Below are positions 16,649 to 24,621 of a stretch of 64,000 bases of DNA, one piece after another. Position 1 is the first letter of the stretch; each line of letters begins with the position of its first letter. The stretch comes from Caryophanales bacterium (lineage in GTDB: Bacteria > Bacillota > Bacilli > CAJFEE01), in contig JAQSYP010000009.1 of NCBI GenBank assembly GCA_029256085.1, positions 1 to 64,000 of the forward strand, read 5' to 3'. The translations under genes were made by a program, and so were the position numbers. Below the pieces are notes generated by a model, which did no database searches, was not told where the DNA came from, and worked only from the letters and a program-made list of their open reading frames with translations.

Positions 16649-17251
16649 TTACTTCCTAGTGAAGTCTTTCTTTATTTGATCAATATCTCTTCTAGTTATT
16701 TCTGAAATATATTTCAGTAGATCATCATATTTGTCACTATTATTGAGTTTTTTTAATCTCTCAACAAGACCCTCAAAACCCTTAAAATATTCACTTTGAT
16801 AATCTGAGTTGTTATAAAACTTAAAAAATTCAAGATAATCTTTTGTAGACATTTTATCTTTTATCTGTATAAGAATATCATTCCAATTTTTAATTCTTTT
16901 TTCATGTATAGGTTTTTTTAAGCTACTTCCTTCTTTTTTCTCATTTTTTATCTGTAGAATAAACTGTTCGATTTCAAGCATATATTGAAAAAGTTCATTC
17001 CTATTTTGACTATCCAATTCATATAGTAATTTAGCATTATAACGATTATAACGCCCTTTCCTATAATGTTCTTTTCCTTCTGTTTTGTTTGATTCTTCTT
17101 TCTTTTCTCTATGTTTTTTAACCGAATCTACTACACCTAAAAAATCTAATGCTGCTGTTATCTCTTTTCGGTTGTCTTTTAAAAATCCCCATGCTTTTGG
17201 TCCATATTTTTTTACCCCTTCTTTAATTGGCCCCATAGGTATTCTAGACAT
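16649..17251 (-). CDS. Hypothetical protein between the two defence operons
   Basis: A 200-residue, highly charged, mostly helical protein (many Lys/Glu, no Cys). It begins MSRIPMGPIKEGVKKYGPKA with a short moderately hydrophobic region (AALDFLGVVDSV) near residues 33-44 and has no clear signal peptide. I do not recognise the family. GGGGGGC before the ATG acts as ribosome-binding site. It stands alone between terminators and separate from hsdR, so it may be an independent accessory or defence gene; that is inference from location only. Confidence 0.65.
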   Translation of the reverse strand: MSRIPMGPIKEGVKKYGPKAWGFLKDNRKEITAALDFLGVVDSVKKHREKKEESNKTEGKEHYRKGRYNRYNAKLLYELDSQNRNELFQYMLEIEQFILQIKNEKKEGSSLKKPIHEKRIKNWNDILIQIKDKMSTKDYLEFFKFYNNSDYQSEYFKGFEGLVERLKKLNNSDKYDDLLKYISEITRRDIDQIKKDFTRK

Positions 17252-17444
17252 ATTTGCCCCCCTTAGTTAGTAAACTGAAACATCCATTTTAAATTAATAG
17301 ATTTTTGATATATATTCATCAACTATTATGGGTTTAACCCATTTACCAAGACCACCAAATTATTTGACACCTCGAATCATGGTTAAGCCCCTAACAATTG
17401 AATTTAAGAACACTCTAATTTTCCCATTAGGAATCAATTACTTT

Positions 17445-17486
17445 AATTATAGTAATTATTAGTTAAATTCAATAATTACTATAATT
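17445..17486. repeat. Perfect 16-bp inverted repeat
   Basis: AATTATAGTAATTATT (17445-17460) and its exact complement (17471-17486) with a 10-nt loop, all AT-rich, in the 635-bp non-coding stretch 17252-17886. It has no poly-T tail, so an operator, cruciform or origin-like element is more likely than a terminator. Its function is unknown. Confidence 0.7.
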
Positions 17487-17551
17487 CGACACTAATTCGT
17501 GAAATACCTTTACTAGATATAGACCTTTTCATAGTATGAGATTATTTAAAA

Positions 17552-17594
17552 AACCGAGAGTTAGCGGTTATATTGTTTATGCTAATCCTCGGTT
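17552..17594 (-). terminator. Terminator-like hairpin downstream of the Septu-like operon
   Basis: A 14-bp stem, AACCGAG..TTAGC with GCTAA..CTCGGTT (one mismatch, one wobble), and a 15-nt loop. On the minus strand it is followed by a short T run. It is the first such structure below ptuB, about 290 nt downstream, and may end that transcript. Confidence 0.55.
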
Positions 17595-17686
17595 AATAAT
17601 TTATTTTATATGAATACTAGCTATTAATACTTAGCAAGTTTATGTATATTGAGCCCTGAATTTACTATATCCGATAGTCATCTGTT

Positions 17687-17825
17687 ATACGCTCTTTTAT
17701 TTGTTGTATATATAATATGAAGAAACACAGATAAAAGCAATTTAATTTATGCCTGATTTTATAAGGCTTTTTCCGTTTTCATCGATGCTAGATAAATATT
17801 GTTATATGTTTGGTGGTCGGGGTCA
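17687..17825 (+). repeat. Decayed internal copy of the element end (vestigial att)
   Basis: Aligns along its length with the element end at 10048-10190. An att-core-like ATACGCTCTTTTAT (11 of 14 with the rpsI site) is followed by an exact 19-bp match (17731-17749 to 10089-10107), a degenerate GCCTG..AGGC hairpin with T run, TGTTTGGTGGTC and a shortened second arm repeat GGGGTCA. It marks an old junction between two elements within the island. Confidence 0.85.
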
Positions 17826-17886
17826 AAATGTAACACCTAATTATTTTTACTATTTAAACTAGCCATTCTATAAAATCTATTGATGG

Positions 17887-18558
17887 CTAAACACCCACTA
17901 GTGCTTTATTTAGCCTTTTTTGTAGAAAATACACAGCCACACCATAAAACTGCTTGTGTTGCCCATCAGCATTTTTAGATTCCCACTTGTCAATTAATTC
18001 TCTAATCTGTTTAGCTGTCCAATTGGATTTATTACTACCAAGTTGCTTTCTAACTTGATCATAGATGTCTGCACGATAATCTTTTAACCGTTGTAAATTC
18101 AAATTTAGATTTTCATTAATGTCTACATTTATATCAACTATTGAAGAACTTATCTTTCCATCTTTATTGTAGGTAATACTATCTATATGACTTTTTTTAG
18201 TCATGCATAGGGTTACCACCTTATCACCTTTAAATGTATCACAGTGTTGATAATCTTTAGGCTTTTTTCTCGATTGTATTTTTTCGTCACCATCACAAGC
18301 AGCAAACAGATTGTTGTAACTAAAGATTAGATGTTCTTGCTTACTACTCTTACAAAAACTTTGGGGTAAAAGATGCTCTATTTTAGTGGACTTATAATTA
18401 TTACGAATACGCTTCATACAATAACAGCAAATATATCCTTGCTCTTGTAGTAATGAAGTCCGAAGATCAGATTTATCTAAATCATCAAATCTAGTTGCCC
18501 CACTTAACCTTGATACAGTCCAAGATTTAGGTTCACTACCTTTAGTAATTAATAGCAT
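17887..18558 (-). CDS. ptuB: PtuB-like HNH endonuclease
   Basis: A 223-residue HNH nuclease of the PtuB/retron-effector type. The beta-beta-alpha metal site is visible: CCYC (44-47), I-E-H (H62) in IEHLLPQSF, YNNLFAACDG (N82/N83, C88) and HCDTF (H105, C106). In Septu systems the PtuA ATPase and PtuB nuclease together cleave nucleic acid upon phage infection. It starts 6 bp after the ATPase gene. Unlike retron-Septu loci there is no reverse transcriptase; unlike simple Septu, a methyltransferase and a specificity subunit share the operon. Confidence 0.85.
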   Translation of the reverse strand: MLLITKGSEPKSWTVSRLSGATRFDDLDKSDLRTSLLQEQGYICCYCMKRIRNNYKSTKIEHLLPQSFCKSSKQEHLIFSYNNLFAACDGDEKIQSRKKPKDYQHCDTFKGDKVVTLCMTKKSHIDSITYNKDGKISSSIVDINVDINENLNLNLQRLKDYRADIYDQVRKQLGSNKSNWTAKQIRELIDKWESKNADGQHKQFYGVAVYFLQKRLNKALVGV

Positions 18559-18564
18559 AAATAT

Positions 18565-19833
18565 TTAATCCCTTTCAAATTCAATAATACTATTCGCTCT
18601 AGTTATTCGTTTATCATCCTCACCCATCAATTTAGAAAGTTTAATTAAAATATTTTCAGCTTCATTGTATTTCTCTTCTTCGATTAAGTTAAATATAGTG
18701 TCAAAATCGTTTTCAATGTCATCAACATAAACATTAACACCCATCGCTTCATTCAATATTGAATCAAAATCACGTCCATAAGTATAAGGAGAATTAATTA
18801 TTTCTCCCTTATCAATGATAAAAACATTCTCCTTCCTCACATGAGGTAACATAATAGGAGAGTGTGTGGTAATTAGGAACTGTTGATTAGAATTTATTAA
18901 ATTTATTTCACTAATTAAGTCTATTTGCCAGGTAGGATGCAAGAAAGAATCAGGCTCATCAAGTAGAAATAATGTTTGATTATTAGAAAACAATTCACTT
19001 ACTGCATAAATTGTAATTAATTGTTTTTCTCCTTCACTTAAATCCATAAAATCCAATTGTGAACTGTGGTTTATTAACAATTCAATTGAATTTACCTTTA
19101 AGCACCCTGCCCTATATAGCCAATCTAAAGCAGTATAGAGATCATACTCATATCCAAATAAATCCTTAAGATTCATTAAATCTTCGTTAGTAGCAAGAAT
19201 AATTTTGTCATCATTTCCACTAAGTTTATAATGTTCTCTTAATTTCTGATACAGTGATTTGGCCGGTTCCCTTAAAGTACTTTTTTTCTCTATGGACAAC
19301 TCTATTCTAGTAAAATTATTTATACCAATCTTTTTTTCTATAAATTCACTTAATTGCGATCCCTTTTCAAAAGATAAAAGATATATAAATAAGAACGGAA
19401 ATAATTCAGGAGTTACATAATAAACAGGCATTAGCCAATTTAATTTACCAAGTGAGGCCATATATTCCATAAATAAATTCTCTTGTTCATGTATTACTTT
19501 TTCAAGTCTTTTTGTGGTACCGGAGTATAATACAACTAGATTAGGAGAATAGCTTAATCCCACCCCTAAATGACTTACCCTAACTTCCTCTCTTGTTTTG
19601 TTAGATAAGTGGTTCAATTGGCCATTATAAATACTATCAAGTAAGTAGGAGAAGTTGGTATCTTTTCTACTATAAAAACTAATAAAAATTTCCGTAATTG
19701 CCTCAATTAAATTAGATTTCCCCGAACCATTCTTCCCAATTAACAGTATTTTATTGTTTATAGAATTAGAGAGGTCTAATCTGAAATCTCTAAGGTTTTT
19801 ATAATTCTCTATATATAATTGATTAATTTTCAA
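18565..19833 (-). CDS. ptuA: PtuA-like AAA/ABC-type ATPase
   Basis: A 422-residue SMC/OLD-type ATPase: MKINQLYIENYKNLRDFRLD N-terminus, Walker A GKNGSGKS (33-40), signature-like LSEGEKQ (265-271), Walker B LFLLDEPDSFLHP (288-300) and the H-loop TTHSPIMLP (about 322-330). An AAA_15/AAA_21 architecture, as in PtuA and other defence ATPases. The ATG overlaps the stop of the upstream specificity gene by 4 bp, so its synthesis is tied to the DNA-recognition subunit. It probably senses infection and controls the HNH partner; the trigger is unknown. Confidence 0.85.
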   Translation of the reverse strand: MKINQLYIENYKNLRDFRLDLSNSINNKILLIGKNGSGKSNLIEAITEIFISFYSRKDTNFSYLLDSIYNGQLNHLSNKTREEVRVSHLGVGLSYSPNLVVLYSGTTKRLEKVIHEQENLFMEYMASLGKLNWLMPVYYVTPELFPFLFIYLLSFEKGSQLSEFIEKKIGINNFTRIELSIEKKSTLREPAKSLYQKLREHYKLSGNDDKIILATNEDLMNLKDLFGYEYDLYTALDWLYRAGCLKVNSIELLINHSSQLDFMDLSEGEKQLITIYAVSELFSNNQTLFLLDEPDSFLHPTWQIDLISEINLINSNQQFLITTHSPIMLPHVRKENVFIIDKGEIINSPYTYGRDFDSILNEAMGVNVYVDDIENDFDTIFNLIEEEKYNEAENILIKLSKLMGEDDKRITRANSIIEFERD

Positions 19834-21170
19834 TAAAAAATTGCCTCCTCAAATTCCATTTTAGCTTCCTTTTTTAGAGATTCAGATAATTCTCTTAACT
19901 TTACTACTTCACTTTTAATATTTTTAATATAACTTACAATTTCCTTTTGCACTTCCAAAGGAGGAGTTATAACCGGATAATTATTTATCATTTCTGCATT
20001 TAAATTGGGTTGGTTATTTCCACTCGCTAAAACACGTAAACGTTCATACTCGTTCATTAAATAAAACCATAAGAAGTCAGTATTAATTTTATTATTATCA
20101 AAATTATATAACACTGCACAGGCTTGATTAGTTGCTGCCTCAATTCCTAGTTTAGCAGTTCTACCTCTAGTTGCACCTTGCCCATACATGGCTATTATCA
20201 AGCTTCCTACAGGATAAATCTTAGCACTACTATCTTTTATTGCTTCCTCGGTTATCTTTTCCTCGGCATCAAAAATTGTGCTATTTATTACTTCACCTGT
20301 CTTTATCCAAGGTATTGTGCCGTTATAATAATCTTTTCTGTTCCTGCTAGGAGTTCCTCCACTACCAACTCTACATAATGAACTAATTATATTCATTTTA
20401 AAATTTGAAGTGATCTTAGTGTTTACAGCTGTTAAAAATTCAAACCCCCATTTGTTTAAGTTCGAAAATGATTTAATTAAAAAGCGTTTTGACTCACTTG
20501 ATTCATGTTCAGAGTCTATTCCTAATATTTCTTCTAGGTATCTTTTAATTTCATCCTCTAGTTTTTGGGATTTATTAACCATGAATTCAGCTTCTTCTAC
20601 CTTTTTATAATAATTTACCAACATCTTTTCCTGTTCTAATAAAGGCGGAAGAGGTATTTCACTGTTTAAAAATAAATCCTCCTGTAGATAATGCCGATTC
20701 GTTGTACCATTACTACTAGATTCCCAAATATCTTTAAACTGCTTTGTGGCAAGGATAAATGATAAATAATTCGGATTAATTATCGACGTTTCAATATCAA
20801 AGGTCCAAAAATTCCCTGTTATTATCCCTTTGTCAAGTTCTTCTGGAATAACACCAAAAGCTCCATTACGGGCATCTATTTTTGATAGTATTAATTGTCC
20901 AGCTTTAACTAGGTATTGTTCCTTCGTGCCTATTGAGTTTCCCTGGACTATATCCCTCAACACCACACCTTCATTGTTCATTTTTATTTTAATTCTCTTG
21001 TATTCAACATTATCCTGAATATTTATTTTAGTTTTATTCCTTTTTAAGAGGCTGCTTAATTTGACTGCCGGATACACCAAACTAATATTATTTGAAAGAG
21101 TTAAATACTGTATACTCCAATTTGTTAGATTTTTATAAGAAATCGATTTGATAAAATTCACCTTAGACAT
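19830..21170 (-). CDS. Type I-like HsdS specificity subunit of the Septu-linked operon
   Basis: A 446-residue protein with two Methylase_S-type halves. The first (about 1-195) ends in PLPPLLEQEKMLVNYYKKVEEAE; the second (about 225-430) ends in PPLEVQKEIVSYIKNIKSEVVKLRE. TRD2 contains RVGSGGTPSRNRKDYYNGTI and a GNNQPNLNAEMINNYP segment. It overlaps the methyltransferase gene by 13 bp and the ATPase gene by 4 bp. No hsdR partner lies in this operon. It is distinct in sequence from the HsdS at 10203-11714, so it should read a different DNA site. Confidence 0.88.
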   Translation of the reverse strand: MSKVNFIKSISYKNLTNWSIQYLTLSNNISLVYPAVKLSSLLKRNKTKINIQDNVEYKRIKIKMNNEGVVLRDIVQGNSIGTKEQYLVKAGQLILSKIDARNGAFGVIPEELDKGIITGNFWTFDIETSIINPNYLSFILATKQFKDIWESSSNGTTNRHYLQEDLFLNSEIPLPPLLEQEKMLVNYYKKVEEAEFMVNKSQKLEDEIKRYLEEILGIDSEHESSESKRFLIKSFSNLNKWGFEFLTAVNTKITSNFKMNIISSLCRVGSGGTPSRNRKDYYNGTIPWIKTGEVINSTIFDAEEKITEEAIKDSSAKIYPVGSLIIAMYGQGATRGRTAKLGIEAATNQACAVLYNFDNNKINTDFLWFYLMNEYERLRVLASGNNQPNLNAEMINNYPVITPPLEVQKEIVSYIKNIKSEVVKLRELSESLKKEAKMEFEEAIFY

Positions 21171-23422
21171 TTTGGACTTTTCAGCTCCTGTTCCTCATTT
21201 CCAATAACTCTTACCAAGTTCCCATTTTTTGCTAATTTGTAGGATATTTCCTTCTTTTCCGAATTCCAGAGCATAGTTTCTTTATTAAATTCGTTAAACT
21301 CCTTTTCAACATCTAAAAGTTCATTTTCACAAACTGCACCTGTTGTAGTAATCCCAGCTTTTTCAACCTTTGCTATTGGAATTTTGTAATCAAATAGAGC
21401 TTTTATCTTTTCCTTTATTTCAATTTCTTTTCTTTGGTTAATTACTTTTAGACACTCTTTGTACTCTTTATCCTTTTTTCTATTTGCATATTGAATATTT
21501 AAAGTATCTACATCAGGTATATATTTTTGATTTATTTCCTCCGTTACTAATTCCTGAATATTATTATATTTATCCTCTTCTTCTTGAGAAAAACGTTTTA
21601 TAAATACAAGACTAGGTTTTACTGTGGCACCAGCTGCTATAAAAACGTCTTGTGGAATTGAGCATATAAATAGTATTTTAGCTCGCCCTTCAAAATACTC
21701 TCTTACCTTTTGCATGTTAGAATTGTTAAGTATACCTTCAGGCAAAACAATTCCCATTCTTCCGCCTTTCTTTAGAAGTTTTAGACATCTTTCCATAAAA
21801 AGAACTTCGGTTAAGCCGGTGAATTTTCCCGTATCAAATAAGCTTAAAACTGAGTTTCCTATATTATCATCAGTTTGTCTTAGTGCCTCTTTATAAGCTT
21901 GTCCGTATCTTCTAACTAGTTTATTTATTGCCACTTCATCTCTAAATCTATCTGCTTCGGTTATTTTAAGACTTTTATCAATTCTGGCTCCAAATGGTGG
22001 GTTTGTTAGAATTACATCGAACCTTTCTTCAAATATTCCATTCACATTTAGTAGGCCATCATGATGATGAACTCCGCCATGCCCATCTCCATGCATTATC
22101 ATATTCATTTTAGAAGTTCGGGCCATACGAGAATTAGCATCAACACCATAAATACAGTTATGTGATAAATCGTATAATCTACTTTCAAAATTCCCCTCGT
22201 TAGATACTTCAAATTCTTTATTTAATAAATCAAAGATATTGTTAAGCTTTCTATTAATCTCGGTTTGCTCTGATTCAGATAGAGAGTCATAATCTTCACC
22301 CATGAGCTCATTCTTAAATTTTTCTTTATAGTATTGTATATCTAACTCAATTTTTTCTCTAATATATTCAAATGATTTAATTAAAAACCCACCACTCCCA
22401 CATGTTGGATCACATATTGTTTCACCTTCCTGTGGATCCAGGATATTGGTCATAAAATCAACTATTGTTCTGGGCGTGAAAAACTGGCCTAATTCTCCTC
22501 TAAAAGTTTTTCCTAGAAATTGTTCGAAGGCTATCCCTTTAACATCATCCGATGTATCAGATAAGTTATATTTTTCTAGTTCTTCTAGAATCGCCTCAAA
22601 ACTATTTTGTCTTATCCTAATTAGTTCATTTTCTTCAAAGAGTTTATCTTCGTTGTAAAAATTTTTTGTATTCATAAATAAGTACTGCATATACGGTAAA
22701 TCCAAATGTGTATTCTTTAGATTTGGGCGTATATTTTGTTCAAAAGTGAGTTCATCCTGTTTAAACTTTTCTTTAGTGAAAACTATACTTCCCTTATTAT
22801 TCTTTTCAAAATTAATTTTCATAAAAAGTACCTTACTAATCTCATCAAATGCAGCTTCCGGGGAAAGTTTATCATTGTTTCTGATAATACTATGACACCT
22901 AAATAATAATCTGGTAAATTCCTCCCTTGTAAATGTCTTTGTTTGAGAGAGTAATTCTAGTATTTTGTTTGTGTCATTTACTTCGTCTGCTTTAGGTATT
23001 GCTAATATTTCCTCTAGACTTTTAGGGAGATATTCTTTATTAATATTAAAGTATTTCGTTTCCTTTAAATTCGTGGTAACAAAAAAGGTTGCTCCTGCCC
23101 AAGCAGCATAATTATACCCTTGAAAGTAATCTTCTACGTGAATTTTTAAATTTTGGGACTTACACTCAACAACTATAAATGCTGCCTTTCCATCTTTCTT
23201 GTCCTCTTCACTTTTCCATATAACGATATCTGCTCTAGCCTTTCCTTGACCACGCTTTGAATTATTTACTATAACCTCTTGAGCCATTTGATTTATGGAA
23301 TAACCATATTCATTAACTAATTTCTTTATATATTCCTGTCGAACTCTTTCTTCGGGGGTTTCTACAAGCCATTTATTAATTAGTGGCGCAAATATTTTTG
23401 ATTCTTTTATTTGGATTTCCAT
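21158..23422 (-). CDS. N6-adenine methyltransferase with N-terminal HSDR_N-like nuclease domain
   Basis: 754 residues, much longer than a plain HsdM (about 500). The first ~125 residues look like the type I R-subunit N-terminus: VRQEYIKKLVNEYGY, then RADIVIW (D65) and VVECK (E86, K88), the PD-(D/E)XK pattern. A helical region follows, then the methylase with motif I DPTCGSGGF (338-346), a His-rich HGDGHGGVHHHD (about 445-455) and catalytic NPPF (474-477). It could both modify and nick/cut, as in type IIG-like enzymes, with the specificity gene downstream. A strong AGGAGG precedes the ATG. It is the first gene of the M-S-PtuA-PtuB operon. Confidence 0.88.
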   Translation of the reverse strand: MEIQIKESKIFAPLINKWLVETPEERVRQEYIKKLVNEYGYSINQMAQEVIVNNSKRGQGKARADIVIWKSEEDKKDGKAAFIVVECKSQNLKIHVEDYFQGYNYAAWAGATFFVTTNLKETKYFNINKEYLPKSLEEILAIPKADEVNDTNKILELLSQTKTFTREEFTRLLFRCHSIIRNNDKLSPEAAFDEISKVLFMKINFEKNNKGSIVFTKEKFKQDELTFEQNIRPNLKNTHLDLPYMQYLFMNTKNFYNEDKLFEENELIRIRQNSFEAILEELEKYNLSDTSDDVKGIAFEQFLGKTFRGELGQFFTPRTIVDFMTNILDPQEGETICDPTCGSGGFLIKSFEYIREKIELDIQYYKEKFKNELMGEDYDSLSESEQTEINRKLNNIFDLLNKEFEVSNEGNFESRLYDLSHNCIYGVDANSRMARTSKMNMIMHGDGHGGVHHHDGLLNVNGIFEERFDVILTNPPFGARIDKSLKITEADRFRDEVAINKLVRRYGQAYKEALRQTDDNIGNSVLSLFDTGKFTGLTEVLFMERCLKLLKKGGRMGIVLPEGILNNSNMQKVREYFEGRAKILFICSIPQDVFIAAGATVKPSLVFIKRFSQEEEDKYNNIQELVTEEINQKYIPDVDTLNIQYANRKKDKEYKECLKVINQRKEIEIKEKIKALFDYKIPIAKVEKAGITTTGAVCENELLDVEKEFNEFNKETMLWNSEKKEISYKLAKNGNLVRVIGNEEQELKSPKCLR

Positions 23423-23727
23423 TAATAAAACCTCCTAATATTATTTTATTTAGTTATTCATAGTAAAAACAAAATAAAAATCTTAAGTCATTAAAGTTAG
23501 CTTATTTCAAAATATTAAAAATATCAACTCCCTCCTTTGGGAATTAGCTAAATATATCCTTATTGGCTGTTTTTGGCTTTAATCTTTGTACAGCAATGAT
23601 TACGGCATTCATATACACAATACAAAAAGAAAAGGCCTCTAACATTTTAATAAAAATGAAAAGAAGCCTTTTCCTATAATTAGATATTCTAGATGGTTAA
23701 TAAATCATGTCCTAATTGTCTAATTCT
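23423..23727. other. Intergenic region between helicase-loader gene and Septu-like operon
   Basis: About 305 bp, AT-rich. It contains one terminator (23636-23672) and presumably the promoter of the downstream methyltransferase operon. Candidate -35/-10 pairs on the minus strand are weak and I do not commit to one. No small ORF with a ribosome-binding site was seen. Confidence 0.5.
23633..23673 (-). terminator. Terminator after helicase-loader gene
   Basis: AAAAGGC/GCCTTTT with an inner ATTTT/AAAAT stem. On the minus strand it ends in TTTTCTTTTT, about 55-90 nt after the stop of the DnaC-like gene. It separates the replication block from the defence operon. Confidence 0.75.
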
Positions 23728-24606
23728 TTATTTTATTTGTAATGTCATTCTGTAGTCACCTGTTAATAACTCAATAAATCTAGTATTATTATGAAGACGA
23801 CTGAATACACGCTCACCGATGGCCGTCGGTAAGTATTTTTCGTTTAAGTTGCTTGTATAGATCGTCGGCTTGCCAATTCTCTTGTTGACGATCTCAAACA
23901 ACTTATTTTTACTCCAGTCAAACTCATCCGTACTCCTTGCTTCAGACCCTATGTCATCTAGTATTAATAAGTCAAACTTTCCTAGATCATTTAGTATGCT
24001 TTCTTCTGTTTTACTCGCCCCTTGTTGATAGGTGGCCTTTATTTTAGCTAATAATGCCCCTGTAGTTATATAACCTACCAAAAAACCTTTATCCTTAATA
24101 GTTCTTGCTATCGCTGTTGCTAGGTGTGTTTTTCCTGTACCTGGGTTTCCGAGAAGAACCAAATTATATCTCTTATCTGGATTTTCTAAAAAGTTTTTTA
24201 CGTATTCAATAGCTGATATCTTTGCTTCATATATACTACTAGGCATACCTTCAATATAGAAATTTTTGAAACCCGCTTTTTTTAAATCCTCTGGTATATA
24301 CCAATACTCTTTACCAAATCGATTATTCAGTTGATCATGTAGTTGATGCTTATTATAGTCCATATCCTCTGATAACATCATTTTATCTGTACATGATTTA
24401 CACTTGATTTCATTTATACAAATAATTGGTATCCATTCATTTGTGCCATGTATTCTGTACTCTGCTATATTTGCCTCCCCATTACATACTGCACATAAAG
24501 TACTTGCCATTCTTGCGTCATAATCATCCCTTTCAGCAATCTCCTTAATATGATATTTCATATTGTTTTTAAACCTATCATGTAATAAGTTTTGAATACT
24601 TTGCAT
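23728..24606 (-). CDS. DnaC/DnaI-like helicase loader ATPase
   Basis: A 292-residue AAA+ ATPase of the IstB/DnaC family. An N-terminal zinc-binding region (C38xxC41 and C69xxC72) is followed by Walker A GNPGTGKTH (153-161), Walker B LLILDDIG (213-220) and sensor TSNL (about 251-254). Such proteins load the host replicative helicase at the element's origin. It lies 15 bp downstream of an O-like replication gene, the pairing found in lambda-like phages and satellites. An IS21 IstB helper is unlikely because no transposase is present. Confidence 0.87.
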   Translation of the reverse strand: MQSIQNLLHDRFKNNMKYHIKEIAERDDYDARMASTLCAVCNGEANIAEYRIHGTNEWIPIICINEIKCKSCTDKMMLSEDMDYNKHQLHDQLNNRFGKEYWYIPEDLKKAGFKNFYIEGMPSSIYEAKISAIEYVKNFLENPDKRYNLVLLGNPGTGKTHLATAIARTIKDKGFLVGYITTGALLAKIKATYQQGASKTEESILNDLGKFDLLILDDIGSEARSTDEFDWSKNKLFEIVNKRIGKPTIYTSNLNEKYLPTAIGERVFSRLHNNTRFIELLTGDYRMTLQIK

Positions 24607-24621
24607 GATACCCTCTCCCTT

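Noticed and set aside
10203-21170. Phase-variable inversion between the two hsdS genes
   Set aside because: No shared inverted segments or recombinase gene beside them were seen, and the two S proteins differ throughout.
23728-24606. IS21 IstB transposition helper
   Set aside because: The IstB-like ATPase is next to an O-like replication gene and there is no IstA transposase, so a helicase loader fits better.
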